NCBI RefSeq assembly: GCF_000582785.1
Contig: NZ_HG931173.1
Location: forward strand, 686,010-738,080
Source of the DNA: Candidatus Blastococcus massiliensis AP3
GTDB taxonomy: Bacteria; Actinomycetota; Actinomycetes; Mycobacteriales; Geodermatophilaceae
Length of the DNA stretch: 52,071 nt
Reading direction: 5' to 3'
Part shown: in pieces, positions 18,984 to 27,806 of the stretch
How positions within the stretch are numbered: the first letter of the stretch is position 1
Layout of the letters: each line of letters opens with the position of its first letter
Translations under genes and position numbers: made by a program
The notes under the pieces: generated by a model
What the model saw: the letters and a program-made list of their open reading frames with translations, nothing else
Told to the model about the DNA's origin: nothing
Database searches by the model: none

Positions 18984-20042
18984 TCAGCCCGCAGCTTCGA
19001 CGAGGGCACGCATCGTCGCCGGATCCGACACCCCGCTCAGCAACAGGGTGCGCACGGGGCCGGAGCGCCACAGCTCGAGCCGCTCGACGATTCGCGGGAG
19101 TGGGCCGCACAGGGCGACGCCGTCGCAGAGCTCGTCGGGCACCGCTCGGACCGCGCCCTCCCTGTCGCCGTCCAGGTACAGCTGCTGCACCCGGAGGGCC
19201 TCCTCCTCGAAGCCCATGCGCGAGACGACATCGAGGTGGAAGTTCTTCCCCTTGGCGCCCATGCCGCCGATGTAGAGGGCCATCGTGGGCTTGACCCGGT
19301 CGAGGGCGGCCTGGACGTCGTCGTCGACGACGACCGAGACGGGGCACGCCACGTCGAAGTCGGCTGCCGCCCCGGCGAGGGAGCCGGCGTACAGGGCGGG
19401 GCTGCGCTCGACGTGGAAGAACATCGGCAGCCAGCCGTCGCCGATCTCCGCGGCGAGGGCGACGTTCTTCGGTCCCTCGGCTCCCAGGTACACCGGGATG
19501 TCCGGCCGGAGCGGGTGGATGTTGGTCTTGAGCGGCTTCCCCAATCCGGTGCCGCCCGGATAGGGCAGCGGGTAGTGCTCCCCGTCGTTGGTGACGGGCT
19601 CCTCGCGCCGCCACACGTCGCGGAGGACGTCGACGTACTCCCGGGTGCGGGCGAGCGGCTTGGGGAACGGCATTCCGTACCAACCCTCGACCACCTGCGG
19701 GCCGCTCACCCCGAGACCGAGGATCATCCGGCCGCCGGAGAGCCGATCAAGGGTCATCGCGGTCATGGCGGTGGCCGCCGGGGTGCGGGCCGACATCTGG
19801 CACAGCGCGGTCCCGAGCTTGATCCGGCGGGTGTGGGCACCGATCCAGGCCAGCGGGGTGAAGACGTCGGATCCGTAGGACTCCGCCGTCCACACCGAGT
19901 CGAAGCCGGCGTCCTCGGCGGCGAGCACGAGCGGGAGCTGATCCCCCGGACCCGGTCCGACCCAGTAGCCGAGCATCAGGCCGAGCTTCAGCCGGCCGGG
20001 CCCGTCCGGGGTCGCCGTCACGTCGCGAGGTCCGTCGTCCAT
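18984..20042 (-). CDS. LLM-class F420-dependent oxidoreductase
   Basis: A 352-residue luciferase-like TIM-barrel protein. Recognisable pieces are the N-terminal [10 protein letters not shown] strand, [12 protein letters not shown], and [20 protein letters not shown], which fit the F420-dependent (or FMN-dependent) LLM class. The cofactor is inferred from the family and host. An imperfect inverted repeat of CTCTC/GAGAG flanks a GGTA core just upstream of the ATG at 20042 and might be an operator. It heads a two-gene unit with the amidase, which suggests a catabolic role on an amide substrate; that is a guess. Confidence 0.88.
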   Translation of the reverse strand: MDDGPRDVTATPDGPGRLKLGLMLGYWVGPGPGDQLPLVLAAEDAGFDSVWTAESYGSDVFTPLAWIGAHTRRIKLGTALCQMSARTPAATAMTAMTLDRLSGGRMILGLGVSGPQVVEGWYGMPFPKPLARTREYVDVLRDVWRREEPVTNDGEHYPLPYPGGTGLGKPLKTNIHPLRPDIPVYLGAEGPKNVALAAEIGDGWLPMFFHVERSPALYAGSLAGAAADFDVACPVSVVVDDDVQAALDRVKPTMALYIGGMGAKGKNFHLDVVSRMGFEEEALRVQQLYLDGDREGAVRAVPDELCDGVALCGPLPRIVERLELWRSGPVRTLLLSGVSDPATMRALVEAAG

Positions 20043-20157
20043 GCTGCTCTCTCTACCGGGAGAGCTCGGGCGTGGCCAGAGCGGCCGGCGGGAGCCGCGG
20101 CACCCGACGGCGTCGCACGCGTGGTGAGGCCGGGCCGTTAGGCTGTCCGGGCACCTC

Positions 20158-20231
20158 GCGGGTGTAGCTCAATGGTAGAGCCCCAGCCTTCCAAGCTGGC
20201 CATGCCGGTTCGATCCCGGTCACCCGCTCCA
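20158..20231 (+). tRNA. tRNA-Gly (UCC)
   Basis: The acceptor stem GCGGGTG/CACCCGC is perfect. The anticodon stem CCAGC/GCTGG carries the loop CTTCCAA (anticodon TCC). T-arm CCGGTTCGATCCCGG. Discriminator T, and CCA is encoded, giving 74 bases. I see no duplicated 3' end downstream, so there is no sign of an integrated element. Confidence 0.96.
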
Positions 20232-20589
20232 CGTACTGACCAGCTCGTTCGCCCTCTCCGCAGCTCAGCGCGGCTTCGGCGCCACTCTCGTGCCCTCAGG
20301 ACGCTGACCCCTGGTACCCCCTGAGCACCGGACTTGGCCGCTGCTCAAGGCACGCGTGAGGCAGGGCCTCCGGCGCTCGCCGCATGGGCCGCCGAGCGAC
20401 AGACCGACGACGGCGCCCTGCCCAGCGACGAGCCGTACGCGCACCGGTGAGGTGCCGGTGGCCGTCCCGGTCTCACGGCGGCGAACGGGGCACATGACGT
20501 TTCGGTGTCGGCGGGCCCGCCCATGCGCATGATCAGCCGTAGCGGGGCACACCGGAGCCGACCCCATCCTCGATCCGGGAGCTACCGCC
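20232..20589. other. Intergenic region without recognisable gene
   Basis: These 358 bases lie between tRNA-Gly and the lipoprotein gene. The frames here have no recognisable domain and no start with a ribosome site. Nothing could be identified except the lipoprotein's own upstream region (CGGGAG before 20590). Confidence 0.5.
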
Positions 20590-21087
20590 GTGCGAACTCG
20601 AACGCTCATCCCCGCCATGACCCTGCTGCTCTCCGTGGCGGCCTGCGGCTCCGACGAGCCGGAGGACGAGGGGCCCGGCACCGGTGCGACGGCCGAGACC
20701 ACCGCTCCCGACCAGCGGTCGACCGAGCTCGTCGACCCCGAGGGGAGCTCCCTCGGCACGGCGTGGCTGCGCGACGCGGACGACCGCACCGAGATCGAGC
20801 TGGACGTCTCCGGCCTCCCCGAAGGCCTCCAGGACGTGAGCCTGTTCGAGACTGCCGACTGCGAGTCGGTGAACCCGGAGGCGCCGGTCATCGCACTTCC
20901 CGCCCTGTCTGTGCTCGAGGACGGCACCGGGGCGCTCACCACCGACGTCGAGGACACGGCGCTCGCCGACCTCCTCGAGGGCGAGGGCCTGGCCGTCGTG
21001 ATCACCGACGCCACCGTCGACACGGAGGCCGGCGCGGGGTCGGACCTCCCGGACTCCTACCTCGCCTGCGGGGTCTTCTCCGAGTGA
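20590..21087 (+). CDS. Lipoprotein with Cu/Zn-SOD-like sequence lacking metal ligands
   Basis: A 165-residue putative lipoprotein. The signal peptide ends in LLLSVAAC, with Cys19 as the lipidation site, followed by an acidic linker. The body (about 45-165) has the strand pattern of Cu/Zn superoxide dismutases: GTAWLRDADDRTEIELDVSG, then GLPEGLQD, two cysteines, and LSVLEDGTGAL. The metal-binding histidines of the family are absent: GFHGFHVHE of real enzymes is replaced by GLQDVSLFE. It is therefore probably not a dismutase, and the resemblance may be fold only. GTG start with GGGAG about 9 bases upstream. Confidence 0.72.
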   Translation: MRTRTLIPAMTLLLSVAACGSDEPEDEGPGTGATAETTAPDQRSTELVDPEGSSLGTAWLRDADDRTEIELDVSGLPEGLQDVSLFETADCESVNPEAPVIALPALSVLEDGTGALTTDVEDTALADLLEGEGLAVVITDATVDTEAGAGSDLPDSYLACGVFSE

Positions 21088-21233
21088 CGGCCTCCGCGCC
21101 CGGCTCCTGAGCGAGGGAGTGGAGCGCAGCCGCATCCAGACCGGCGGCCGAGACCGGCTCACGGCGTCCTACACCGGCACGGTGGATCTGGGCCATCCGC
21201 CGCACATCGGGTCCCATGCGCGGCTTCCGCGCC

Positions 21234-21239
21234 TACGCT
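21234..21239 (+). promoter_or_regulatory. Candidate leaderless promoter -10 box of the YjbR gene
   Basis: TACGCT is followed by 7 bases and the GTG at 21247, the same geometry as at valS. No ribosome site precedes the start, consistent with a leaderless mRNA. Confidence 0.45.
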
Positions 21240-21246
21240 GCCCGCC

Positions 21247-21660
21247 GTGACCACCGACCGCCCGGCGCGGGTCGAGGACGTGCACGAGCTCGCGCAGGCG
21301 ATGCCGCACGTCACCGTCGTCCGCGGGCCGCGCGGCAACGAGGTCTACCAAGTCGGCGGGAAGTCCTTCGTCTTCTTCCGCACCCCGCGACCGGACGCCG
21401 TCGATCCCGTGACCGGGGAACGGCTGCAGGACGTGATCATCTTCTGGGTGGAGTCGGAGGCCGACAAGCTGGCCCTGATCCAGGACGAGACGACGCCGTT
21501 CTTCACCACCCCGCACTTCGACGGTCACCGCTCGGTGCTCGTCCAGGCCGGCCGGCTCGGTGAGATCACCCGGCAGGAGCTGGCCGAGATCGTGCAGGAC
21601 GCCTGGCTCGCCCAGGCCTCCAACCGGCGGCGCACCGCCTGGCTGGCCGCACAGGCCTGA
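21247..21660 (+). CDS. MmcQ/YjbR family protein
   Basis: A 137-residue single-domain protein of the MmcQ/YjbR (CyaY-like fold) family. Pieces include VYQVGGKSFVFFRTP, VESEADKLALIQ, FFTTPHFDGHRSVLV and the C-terminal EIVQDAWLAQA helix. The family is sometimes annotated as DNA-binding, but its function is unproven. It is preceded by a TANNNT box rather than a Shine-Dalgarno site. Flanking genes are unrelated. Confidence 0.88.
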   Translation: MTTDRPARVEDVHELAQAMPHVTVVRGPRGNEVYQVGGKSFVFFRTPRPDAVDPVTGERLQDVIIFWVESEADKLALIQDETTPFFTTPHFDGHRSVLVQAGRLGEITRQELAEIVQDAWLAQASNRRRTAWLAAQA

Positions 21661-21772
21661 GCCCTCGTCCTGTGCTCGACACGGCTCCGGAAGGTGCGTA
21701 TCTCCGCCCCGGGACGAGCGCCGGCGCGTGGGAGGCTGCCGCGGCCCATCGACCTCGCCACCTGGAGCAGTT

Positions 21773-22606
21773 ATGCGCATGACCCGACTTCTCGTCGGCA
21801 CCTTCGCCGTCACAGCCGCCGTCCTGACGGGCACCGTGTCCCCTGCGGCAGCCGCCACGGAGACCGACACGGTCCGCCCCGACCGGGTGGGCGCCGACTG
21901 GCACCTCGGTGACACGCGGCCGAGCGGGACGGCGACGTTCTCGGACGCCTACGGCGGAGGCGGGTCCACCTCCAGCGCCGTCGTCCTCTCCACGCCGGAG
22001 TCCGGCGCCAAGGTGCAGATGCTCAGCGACGACTGGGCCGGGACGCCGATCGCGGACATCACCGCCCTGAGCTACGAGACCTACCTGGCGGAGTCGCCCC
22101 CGAACGGCGTGGCACTGCCCGCGCTCAACCTGCGCGTCGACCTCTCCGGTGACGGCCTCCCCGACTACTACCTGGTGTTCGAGCCGTACCAGGCCTACGG
22201 GAACGAGGCCATCCAGTCCGGCACGTGGCAGGAGTGGGACGCCTTGAAGGGCGGCGACGCGGTGTGGTGGCTGAGCGGCCACCCCACCTGCGGCCAGGCA
22301 CATGACTGCACCTGGGACGAGATCGTGGCGCTCCACCCGGCCGCGACCGTCCAGGAAGGCGCCAACTTCCGGGGAAGCCTCGGCTTCAACCAGGGGTCGG
22401 GCAACGGCGGCGTCGTGGCCGCGGCCGATCTGCTCCGCGTGGCCACCGCCGACCGGGACGTCACCTACGACTTCGAGACCGACGTCGTGCTCAGCAGCAA
22501 GGACCAGTGCAAGGACGGGGGCTGGGCGACCAGCACCGCGCCGGTCTACCGCAACCAAGGCGACTGCGTGAGTTCCTTCGCGAGCCAGGGCAAGTCCCGC
22601 CGCTGA
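21773..22606 (+). CDS. Secreted hypothetical protein
   Basis: A 277-residue protein with a Sec signal peptide (MRMTRLLVGT, a hydrophobic core, then a PAAAAT cleavage region near residue 28). The ATG at 21773 has CTGGAG 6 bases upstream. The middle looks like a beta-rich extracellular domain (SGTATFSDAYGGGGS at about 42-56; DLSGDGLPDYYLVFEP at about 121-136). The C-terminus has two cysteines in the pattern KDQCKDGGW...NQGDCVSSF, a motif seen at the ends of several secreted actinobacterial proteins. I do not recognise a function. A strong terminator follows. Confidence 0.8.
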   Translation: MRMTRLLVGTFAVTAAVLTGTVSPAAAATETDTVRPDRVGADWHLGDTRPSGTATFSDAYGGGGSTSSAVVLSTPESGAKVQMLSDDWAGTPIADITALSYETYLAESPPNGVALPALNLRVDLSGDGLPDYYLVFEPYQAYGNEAIQSGTWQEWDALKGGDAVWWLSGHPTCGQAHDCTWDEIVALHPAATVQEGANFRGSLGFNQGSGNGGVVAAADLLRVATADRDVTYDFETDVVLSSKDQCKDGGWATSTAPVYRNQGDCVSSFASQGKSRR

Positions 22607-22623
22607 GCAGCGACCCGAACCGC

Positions 22624-22656
22624 AGCGGCCCGTTCCCACCCCGGGAACGGGCCGCT
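22624..22656. terminator. Bidirectional terminator
   Basis: A perfect 14-bp stem, AGCGGCCCGTTCCC with GGGAACGGGCCGCT and a 5-base loop. It lies between the convergent secreted-protein gene and sigma-factor gene and can serve both. Confidence 0.85.
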
Positions 22657-22693
22657 CCGGTTCACAGCGGCGCGCGGGACGGGCCGGGAAGCC

Positions 22694-23680
22694 TCAGTCG
22701 AAGCTCGCCGGGAGCCCCAGCTTCGTGAACAGTCCGGTACCGAGGTCGAGGAAGCTGGAGATGTGGGCCACCCGCCCGTTCTCGATCTCCAGCACGTGCA
22801 GCCCCCACGGCTCGTGTCCACCACCAGCGCGGGGCCGGTACTGCGCCACCGCCGGCGCCCCGTTCGCCGTCACCGGGAACACCCGCGATCCCCGGCACTC
22901 GGCGCCCGGCCCCTTCATCCAGGTGCCGATGTCCTCCGCACCCCGCAGCCACATCTCGAAAGGGGGCATGTGCTGGGTGGCGTCCTCGTGCAGGAGCTGC
23001 ACGAAGGCGTCGATGTCGTAGCGCTCGAACGCGTCGAGGTACCTGGCCAGCAGCTCGCGGTCCGCATCGTCCAGATCCCGGGGTGCCGGGCGGTCACCGA
23101 GGTCGGCCAGCGTGGCACGCGCCCGCTGGAGTGCGCTGTTCACCGACGCGACCGTCGCGTCCAGCAACCGCGCGACCTCCTCGGCCTTCCAGCGCAGCAC
23201 CTCGCGGAGGATCAGCACCGCCCGCTGCTTGGGCGGTAGGTGCTGCAGCGCGGCGACGAAGGCCAGCCGCACGGACTCCCGGGCGATCGCCTGCTCGGCC
23301 GGATCGCCGTCCTCGGGCAGGACCTGGCGGTCGAGCACCGGCTCCACCCACGCCGTCATCGGCCGGCGGCCGGCCAGCGACGCCGGGACCGGCGGGTACG
23401 GGTCGCCGCCGGCGAGGTCCATCGGCAGGGCCCGACGCTGCCGCCCGTTCAGCTGGTCGAGGCAGACGTTGGTGGCGATCCGGTACAGCCAGGAACGCAG
23501 CGCGGAGCGGCCCTCGAAGTCGGCCAGCCCGCGCCAGGCCCGGACCATCGTCTCCTGGACGGCGTCCTCGGCGTCGAAGATCGAACCGAGCATCCGGTAG
23601 CAGTAGCCGGTGAGCTCGCGGCGGTGTTCGAGCAGCCGTGGGTCGAGCTCTTCTGCTGGGCTGAGCGCAGCGGTGGACAC
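22694..23680 (-). CDS. ECF sigma factor, SigG-like with SnoaL C-terminal domain
   Basis: A 328-residue alternative sigma factor. Sigma-2 region: GYCYRMLGSIFDAEDAVQET and WLYRIATNVCLDQLNG. Sigma-4 region: LPPKQRAVLILREVLRW followed by the helix-turn-helix. The last 125 residues form a SnoaL_2-like domain (DAFERYDIDAFVQLLHEDA onward), as in M. tuberculosis SigG, where this domain replaces a classical anti-sigma factor. No anti-sigma gene is adjacent. The GTG at 23680 has GGAAGG at good spacing. Its target promoters are unknown. Confidence 0.9.
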   Translation of the reverse strand: MSTAALSPAEELDPRLLEHRRELTGYCYRMLGSIFDAEDAVQETMVRAWRGLADFEGRSALRSWLYRIATNVCLDQLNGRQRRALPMDLAGGDPYPPVPASLAGRRPMTAWVEPVLDRQVLPEDGDPAEQAIARESVRLAFVAALQHLPPKQRAVLILREVLRWKAEEVARLLDATVASVNSALQRARATLADLGDRPAPRDLDDADRELLARYLDAFERYDIDAFVQLLHEDATQHMPPFEMWLRGAEDIGTWMKGPGAECRGSRVFPVTANGAPAVAQYRPRAGGGHEPWGLHVLEIENGRVAHISSFLDLGTGLFTKLGLPASFD

Positions 23681-23756
23681 CGGGCATGCCTTCCTGTCGG
23701 GGACGTCGGAGAGCACACCACAGGGGACCGACAAAAAGGCAGGGTCGAACGGACGC

Positions 23757-25403
23757 CTACTGGTAGGTCACCAGGTCGGGCGTCGGCTGCACCTGTTCCA
23801 TCGTCTGCTCCGGGGTCAGCATCGGGACGTCCTCGTCGTAGAAGTTCTTCCACCCCCAGGTGATCCCCTCCGGCGCGCCCTGCCGCAGGGCGTTCCAGGT
23901 CGCCTGCTTGCTCCCCTGGGGGCCCTGGCCGTCGGCGTGGATCATGATCGCGAGCTCGTCGCGGGAGGTGTCGAGGAACTCCCGCCCGGGCAGCATGTCA
24001 AGCCGGAACTGGTGCAGGACCAGCAGCTTCTGCGGCAGCCGGCCCTCGCGGGTCAGGTCGGCCAGCCAGGTGACGACGCGGTTGACCTCCTCGATGCCCA
24101 CCGAGCCGATCTGGGTCAGGTGGACCTCGCCGGGACCGAGCCGCCACTCGGGGTCCAGCGCCAGCCCGACGTGCGGCAGCTCGAGCAGCGGGCGGTACAG
24201 CTCGGCCTGGGTCACGAAGTCGGTGCGCCCGGGCTGCAGATCGAGGACCACGTAGACCCCCGCCTCCCCGGCGGCCTCGACCCACGGCCGCAGCAGCTCG
24301 ATGTCGGCCTCGTTGGAGTAGTCGCCGTCGGCACCGGCCTCGGTGGAGGCCACCGTCGCGATGATCTCGAAAGCGGGGACGACCGTCCGGTCGCCGGCCA
24401 GCGGCTCGTACGGGGCGGCGTGGTCGCGGGCCCGCTGGATCGCGGCCTCCAGCGGCTGCTCGCCGAGGACGCCGAGCGCCCCGGTACCGGGGTGGCCGTA
24501 CAGGGCGATGAGCAGCCGGCCCGGGAACAGCAGCTGACCTCCGCCGGGCAGCTCGGTCCCGGTCGCGGCGGTCTCCAGCTTCCAGTCGAACCCGTCCGCG
24601 TCACCCAGGCCCCCGCCCAACGCGACGACCGCCTCGGTGCCCTCGTCCGAGAGCGCGCTGCGCGCGGCCTCCGAGCCGCGCGGATCGGTGTCGTCCAGCA
24701 CGACCACCATCGCGCCGGCCGCGCGGGCGGTCGCGACGGCGGCGACCGAGGCGTCGTCGTCGCCGGAGACCAGGACGACGGTCTCGGTGCGGGCATCCCC
24801 GGGGTCGATCTCGGGCACCCGCTCGACGTCCGCGTCGCCGTCCTCGGGCTCCTCGCCCACGGGGATCAGCGCAGCCGGCGCGTCGCTGTCGAGGCCTGCC
24901 ACGGCGTCGAGCCCGCCTTCGTCCGGGACCGGATCGGCCTCGGCCAGGGACAGGCGGGCGGCCTCGGCCACGGCGTGGGGCGTCGCCGGTACCCGGATCA
25001 CGTCGGGCCCGTCCCCGCCGATGTCGCCGTCGGCCTCCCCCACGGCCAGCACCGTGTCGGCGCCGAGCCGGTCGAGCTCGTCGGCGAGCGCGTCGGCCTC
25101 ACCCTCCAGCAGGAGCGGCACCCCCAGGCCGACGGCGGCCGACGCACCGAGCAGGAGTCCCGCCCGGTCGTCCTCGCGCACGGTGACGACCACGGGTGCC
25201 CGGTCGAAGAGCAGGCCGCTCGTCCCGAGCGCCAGCTCGGCGGCGTCGTCCTCCGGCAGCACCGTCAGTGACTCGGCGGGCGACGACGTCGTCACGGAGT
25301 CCACGTCGGTCCCCGGACTGCCGGACTCGTCCTGGCCGGACCCCGTGCACCCGGCCGCGACGAGTCCGGCGGCCAGGACGACGGGCAGGGCACGGGCGCG
25401 CAC
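23757..25403 (-). CDS. Large lipoprotein with cell-wall-binding-repeat-like and barrel-like parts
   Basis: A 548-residue protein. The GTG at 25403 follows GGAGGAG, and the signal ends in GLVAAGC, with Cys19 for lipidation. Residues about 55-290 contain two segments resembling putative cell-wall-binding repeat 2 domains (LLLGASAAVGLGVPLLLEGE with LGADTVLAVGEADG, then VVLVSGDDDAS with EAVVALGGGLG). Residues about 290-548 resemble a glycoside-hydrolase-like TIM barrel, with YVVLDLQPGRTDF, VGLALDPEWRLG and ITWGWKNFYDE, but no catalytic pair could be assigned. It probably sits on the outer face of the membrane or in the wall. It ends 76 bases upstream of the sigma-factor start, so cotranscription is possible. 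Confidence 0.82.
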   Translation of the reverse strand: MRARALPVVLAAGLVAAGCTGSGQDESGSPGTDVDSVTTSSPAESLTVLPEDDAAELALGTSGLLFDRAPVVVTVREDDRAGLLLGASAAVGLGVPLLLEGEADALADELDRLGADTVLAVGEADGDIGGDGPDVIRVPATPHAVAEAARLSLAEADPVPDEGGLDAVAGLDSDAPAALIPVGEEPEDGDADVERVPEIDPGDARTETVVLVSGDDDASVAAVATARAAGAMVVVLDDTDPRGSEAARSALSDEGTEAVVALGGGLGDADGFDWKLETAATGTELPGGGQLLFPGRLLIALYGHPGTGALGVLGEQPLEAAIQRARDHAAPYEPLAGDRTVVPAFEIIATVASTEAGADGDYSNEADIELLRPWVEAAGEAGVYVVLDLQPGRTDFVTQAELYRPLLELPHVGLALDPEWRLGPGEVHLTQIGSVGIEEVNRVVTWLADLTREGRLPQKLLVLHQFRLDMLPGREFLDTSRDELAIMIHADGQGPQGSKQATWNALRQGAPEGITWGWKNFYDEDVPMLTPEQTMEQVQPTPDLVTYQ

Positions 25404-25494
25404 GGAATCTCCTCCTCGCAGGCGGACCGCCGACCGTCCGGCAGCGGCTCCCACCCGACCCTAGGGTTCCGGCGTTCCGGGCGCTGGACGTCGC

Positions 25495-25911
25495 TCAGTC
25501 CCGGCGCAGCACCCGCTCCACGTTCTCGACCATCCGGCGAAGGACCAGGATGGTGCGCTCGTACTCCTGGCGGGAGAGCCCGTCAGCGGTGTGCCGGCGC
25601 ACCCGGCCCACGGCCCGCGACACCCGGTCGTGCGCCGCGACGCCGTCTCCGGTCAGCCGCACCACGCCGGCCCGCGGCCGGTCCACCCAACCGCGGTCCG
25701 CCAGATCGGCCAAGACGGCGGGCGCGTCGTCGGGGACGTCGGCCGGCGAGGCGACGACGTCGCTCTCCTGCTCGACGCCCTCGGCCAGCGCGTGCAGCAC
25801 CTGCCAGTGCCGGCGGGTGAGCCCCTCGCCGGCCACGACCGAGTCGACCGCCTCCTCGAGGAGCGCGTCGAGCCGCTTGACCCACCAGCCGATCGGCCGT
25901 TCGTCGTCCAT
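25495..25911 (-). CDS. MarR family winged-helix regulator
   Basis: A 138-residue small regulator. The N-terminal WWVKRLDALLEEAVD dimerisation helix, the helix-turn-helix part (RRHWQVLHALAEG, ... PAVLADLADRGWVDRP) and the C-terminal YERTILVLRRMVENVERVL helix match MarR-type proteins. It is divergent from the Eis-like acetyltransferase gene across 75 bases, so control of that gene and of itself is likely. No strong operator palindrome is obvious in the gap. Confidence 0.82.
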   Translation of the reverse strand: MDDERPIGWWVKRLDALLEEAVDSVVAGEGLTRRHWQVLHALAEGVEQESDVVASPADVPDDAPAVLADLADRGWVDRPRAGVVRLTGDGVAAHDRVSRAVGRVRRHTADGLSRQEYERTILVLRRMVENVERVLRRD

Positions 25912-25986
25912 CCGCGCATCCTGACAGCGGATCGGTCCCGCACAACCCGTTGGCGTTCCCGCAGCCCCGAGCGGTAGACCTGTCCC

Positions 25987-27231
25987 GTGCCCGACGACCT
26001 CGCCGACCAGCTCCGCCCGATCACGGCCGAGGAGTGGCCCCGGTTCCTCCGCTCCATGTACGGCGTGTTCGGCGAGGAGCCCACCGGTCGGTACGTGGAC
26101 ACCCCCAGCCCGGTGGCCGAGCTGGACCGGTCGCTCGCCCTGTGGGACGGCGACCGCGTCGCGGCGACGGCGGGCCTCTACAGCCTCGAGCTCACCGTCC
26201 CGGGTGCGGTCGTCCCGTGCGCCGGCGTCACCTGGATCACCGTCGCGCCGACCCACCGGCGCCGCGGCGTCCTCACCGCGATCATGCGTCGCCAGCTCGA
26301 CGAGGTCCGGGCGGCGCAGCGGGAGCCTGTCGCGGCACTGTGGGCAGCCGAGTCGGCGATCTACGGCCGGTTCGGATACGCACCGGCGACCTGGCGGGGC
26401 GGGTGGAGCGGCCCGACCGAGCGGCTGCGGCTGCGCCGGGACGCCGACACCGGCGCCGGCTCGGTCCGGCCGGTCGAGGCCGAGGAGTTCCGCGCCGGCG
26501 CCGTCGGCCTGCACGACCGGCTGCGCCGGTGGGTGCCGGGCAACATGGCCCGCGACGAGCGCTGGTGGGACCGGCTGCTGCTGGACGAGCCCGAGTCCCG
26601 GCACGGGTGGTCGGCGCAGCAACTGCTGCTGCACAGCGAGCCCGACGGCACGCCGACCGGCTACGCCACCTACCGGCGCAGGCAGAAGTGGAGCGACGAG
26701 GGCGAGCCCGAGGGCCGGATCCGCGTCGGGGAGGTGCGTGCCGCCACGCCGGCCGCCTACGCCGCGCTGTGGTCGTACCTGCTCTCCCTCGACCTGGTCC
26801 GCACGGTGGAGGCGCCGTCGGCCTCGGTGGACGACCCCCTGCGCCACCTGCTGCACGACGCACGGGCGCTGCACGCGCGTCCCTACGACGCGCTGTGGGT
26901 ACGGCTCGTGGACGTCGGCCCGGCGCTGTCGGCTCGCCGCTACCCGGCGCCGCTGGACATGGTCTTCGAGGTGCGGGACAAGTTCTGCCCGGAGAACAGC
27001 GGGCGCTGGCACCTGCGGGGTCATCCGGCCGGCGCGCGCTGCGACCGCACCGACCGGGACCCCGACGTGGTGCTCGGCATCGAAGAGCTGTCGGCGGTCT
27101 ACCTCGGCGGGGTCTCGCTGGCCGGCCTGCAGGCCGCCGGGCGGGTGCACGAGGTCAGCCCCGGAGCGGTCGTCCAGGCGTCGACCGGCTTCGGCTGGCC
27201 CATCGCGCCGTGGTGTCCCGACGAGTTCTAG
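25987..27231 (+). CDS. Eis-like GNAT N-acetyltransferase
   Basis: A 414-residue three-part protein of the Eis family: an N-terminal GNAT fold with the acetyl-CoA motif VAPTHRRRGVLTAIM (about residues 82-96), a second GNAT-like domain, and a C-terminal sterol-carrier-like domain. It ends in Asp-Glu-Phe. In M. tuberculosis Eis the terminal Phe carboxylate is the catalytic base, and the same end residue is kept here. Eis proteins acetylate amines, including aminoglycosides, but the natural substrate here is unknown. GTG start at 25987. The TAG stop overlaps the stop of the convergent gene within CTAG. Confidence 0.92.
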   Translation: MPDDLADQLRPITAEEWPRFLRSMYGVFGEEPTGRYVDTPSPVAELDRSLALWDGDRVAATAGLYSLELTVPGAVVPCAGVTWITVAPTHRRRGVLTAIMRRQLDEVRAAQREPVAALWAAESAIYGRFGYAPATWRGGWSGPTERLRLRRDADTGAGSVRPVEAEEFRAGAVGLHDRLRRWVPGNMARDERWWDRLLLDEPESRHGWSAQQLLLHSEPDGTPTGYATYRRRQKWSDEGEPEGRIRVGEVRAATPAAYAALWSYLLSLDLVRTVEAPSASVDDPLRHLLHDARALHARPYDALWVRLVDVGPALSARRYPAPLDMVFEVRDKFCPENSGRWHLRGHPAGARCDRTDRDPDVVLGIEELSAVYLGGVSLAGLQAAGRVHEVSPGAVVQASTGFGWPIAPWCPDEF

Positions 27232-27806
27232 TCGTCCGAGGGCACCATCGCGTAGGTCCACCCGGCCCGGCGCTCCCGGCCGGGCAGGTCTCCGCGCCCC
27301 GTCGCCCAGAGCAGCCCGACGATCGGGTCCTCGACGCCGGTGACCTCCGGGAACAGCCGTCCGAGGACCCCCGCGGCGACGTCGGCCGGAGGCGACCAGT
27401 CGAGTCCGAGGGCGTCGGCCACGTCGGTGCCGTGGACGAGCAGCTCCGCGCAGCCGATCGCGGCGAACCCGGCGGCGTCGGCGACGCCGTGCGAGTGCCA
27501 GCCTTGGTCCTCGGGGGCGGCGCCGTCGACCGTGCGGGCGAGCACCTCGCCCCACGCTCCGACGGTCCGGCCCACCACGGCGAGCGAGGCCTCGGGCAGT
27601 GGGACGAGGTCGGCGGGGCTGGTCTCCTGGGCGCCCGCCGCCAGGTCGTGGGCATACCAGGCCAGACACGTCGCCACGTGCTGCCCGACCGCCGTCACCG
27701 TCGAGCCCATCACCGGCACCTCGGCGTCCCCGTCCGGGACGCCGTCGAGCAACTCGCGCACCGCCGTTCCGGCAGCCCGGACGGCGTCGCCGTCCAGTGC
27801 TCTCAC
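27228..27806 (-). CDS. Maleylpyruvate isomerase N-terminal / DinB-like protein
   Basis: A 192-residue four-helix-bundle protein of the mycothiol-dependent maleylpyruvate isomerase / TIGR03086-type superfamily. Possible metal ligands are His43 (VGQHVATCLAWY) and the CAELLVHGTDVADALG motif. The substrate is unknown. The GTG at 27806 overlaps the rpiB stop by four bases (GTGA), so it is translated after rpiB. The TAG stop lies in the CTAG shared with the Eis-like gene. Confidence 0.83.
   Translation of the reverse strand: MRALDGDAVRAAGTAVRELLDGVPDGDAEVPVMGSTVTAVGQHVATCLAWYAHDLAAGAQETSPADLVPLPEASLAVVGRTVGAWGEVLARTVDGAAPEDQGWHSHGVADAAGFAAIGCAELLVHGTDVADALGLDWSPPADVAAGVLGRLFPEVTGVEDPIVGLLWATGRGDLPGRERRAGWTYAMVPSDD

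Noticed and set aside
20158-20589. Integration site or element remnant at tRNA-Gly
   Set aside because: There is no repeat of the tRNA 3' end downstream and no integrase fragment.
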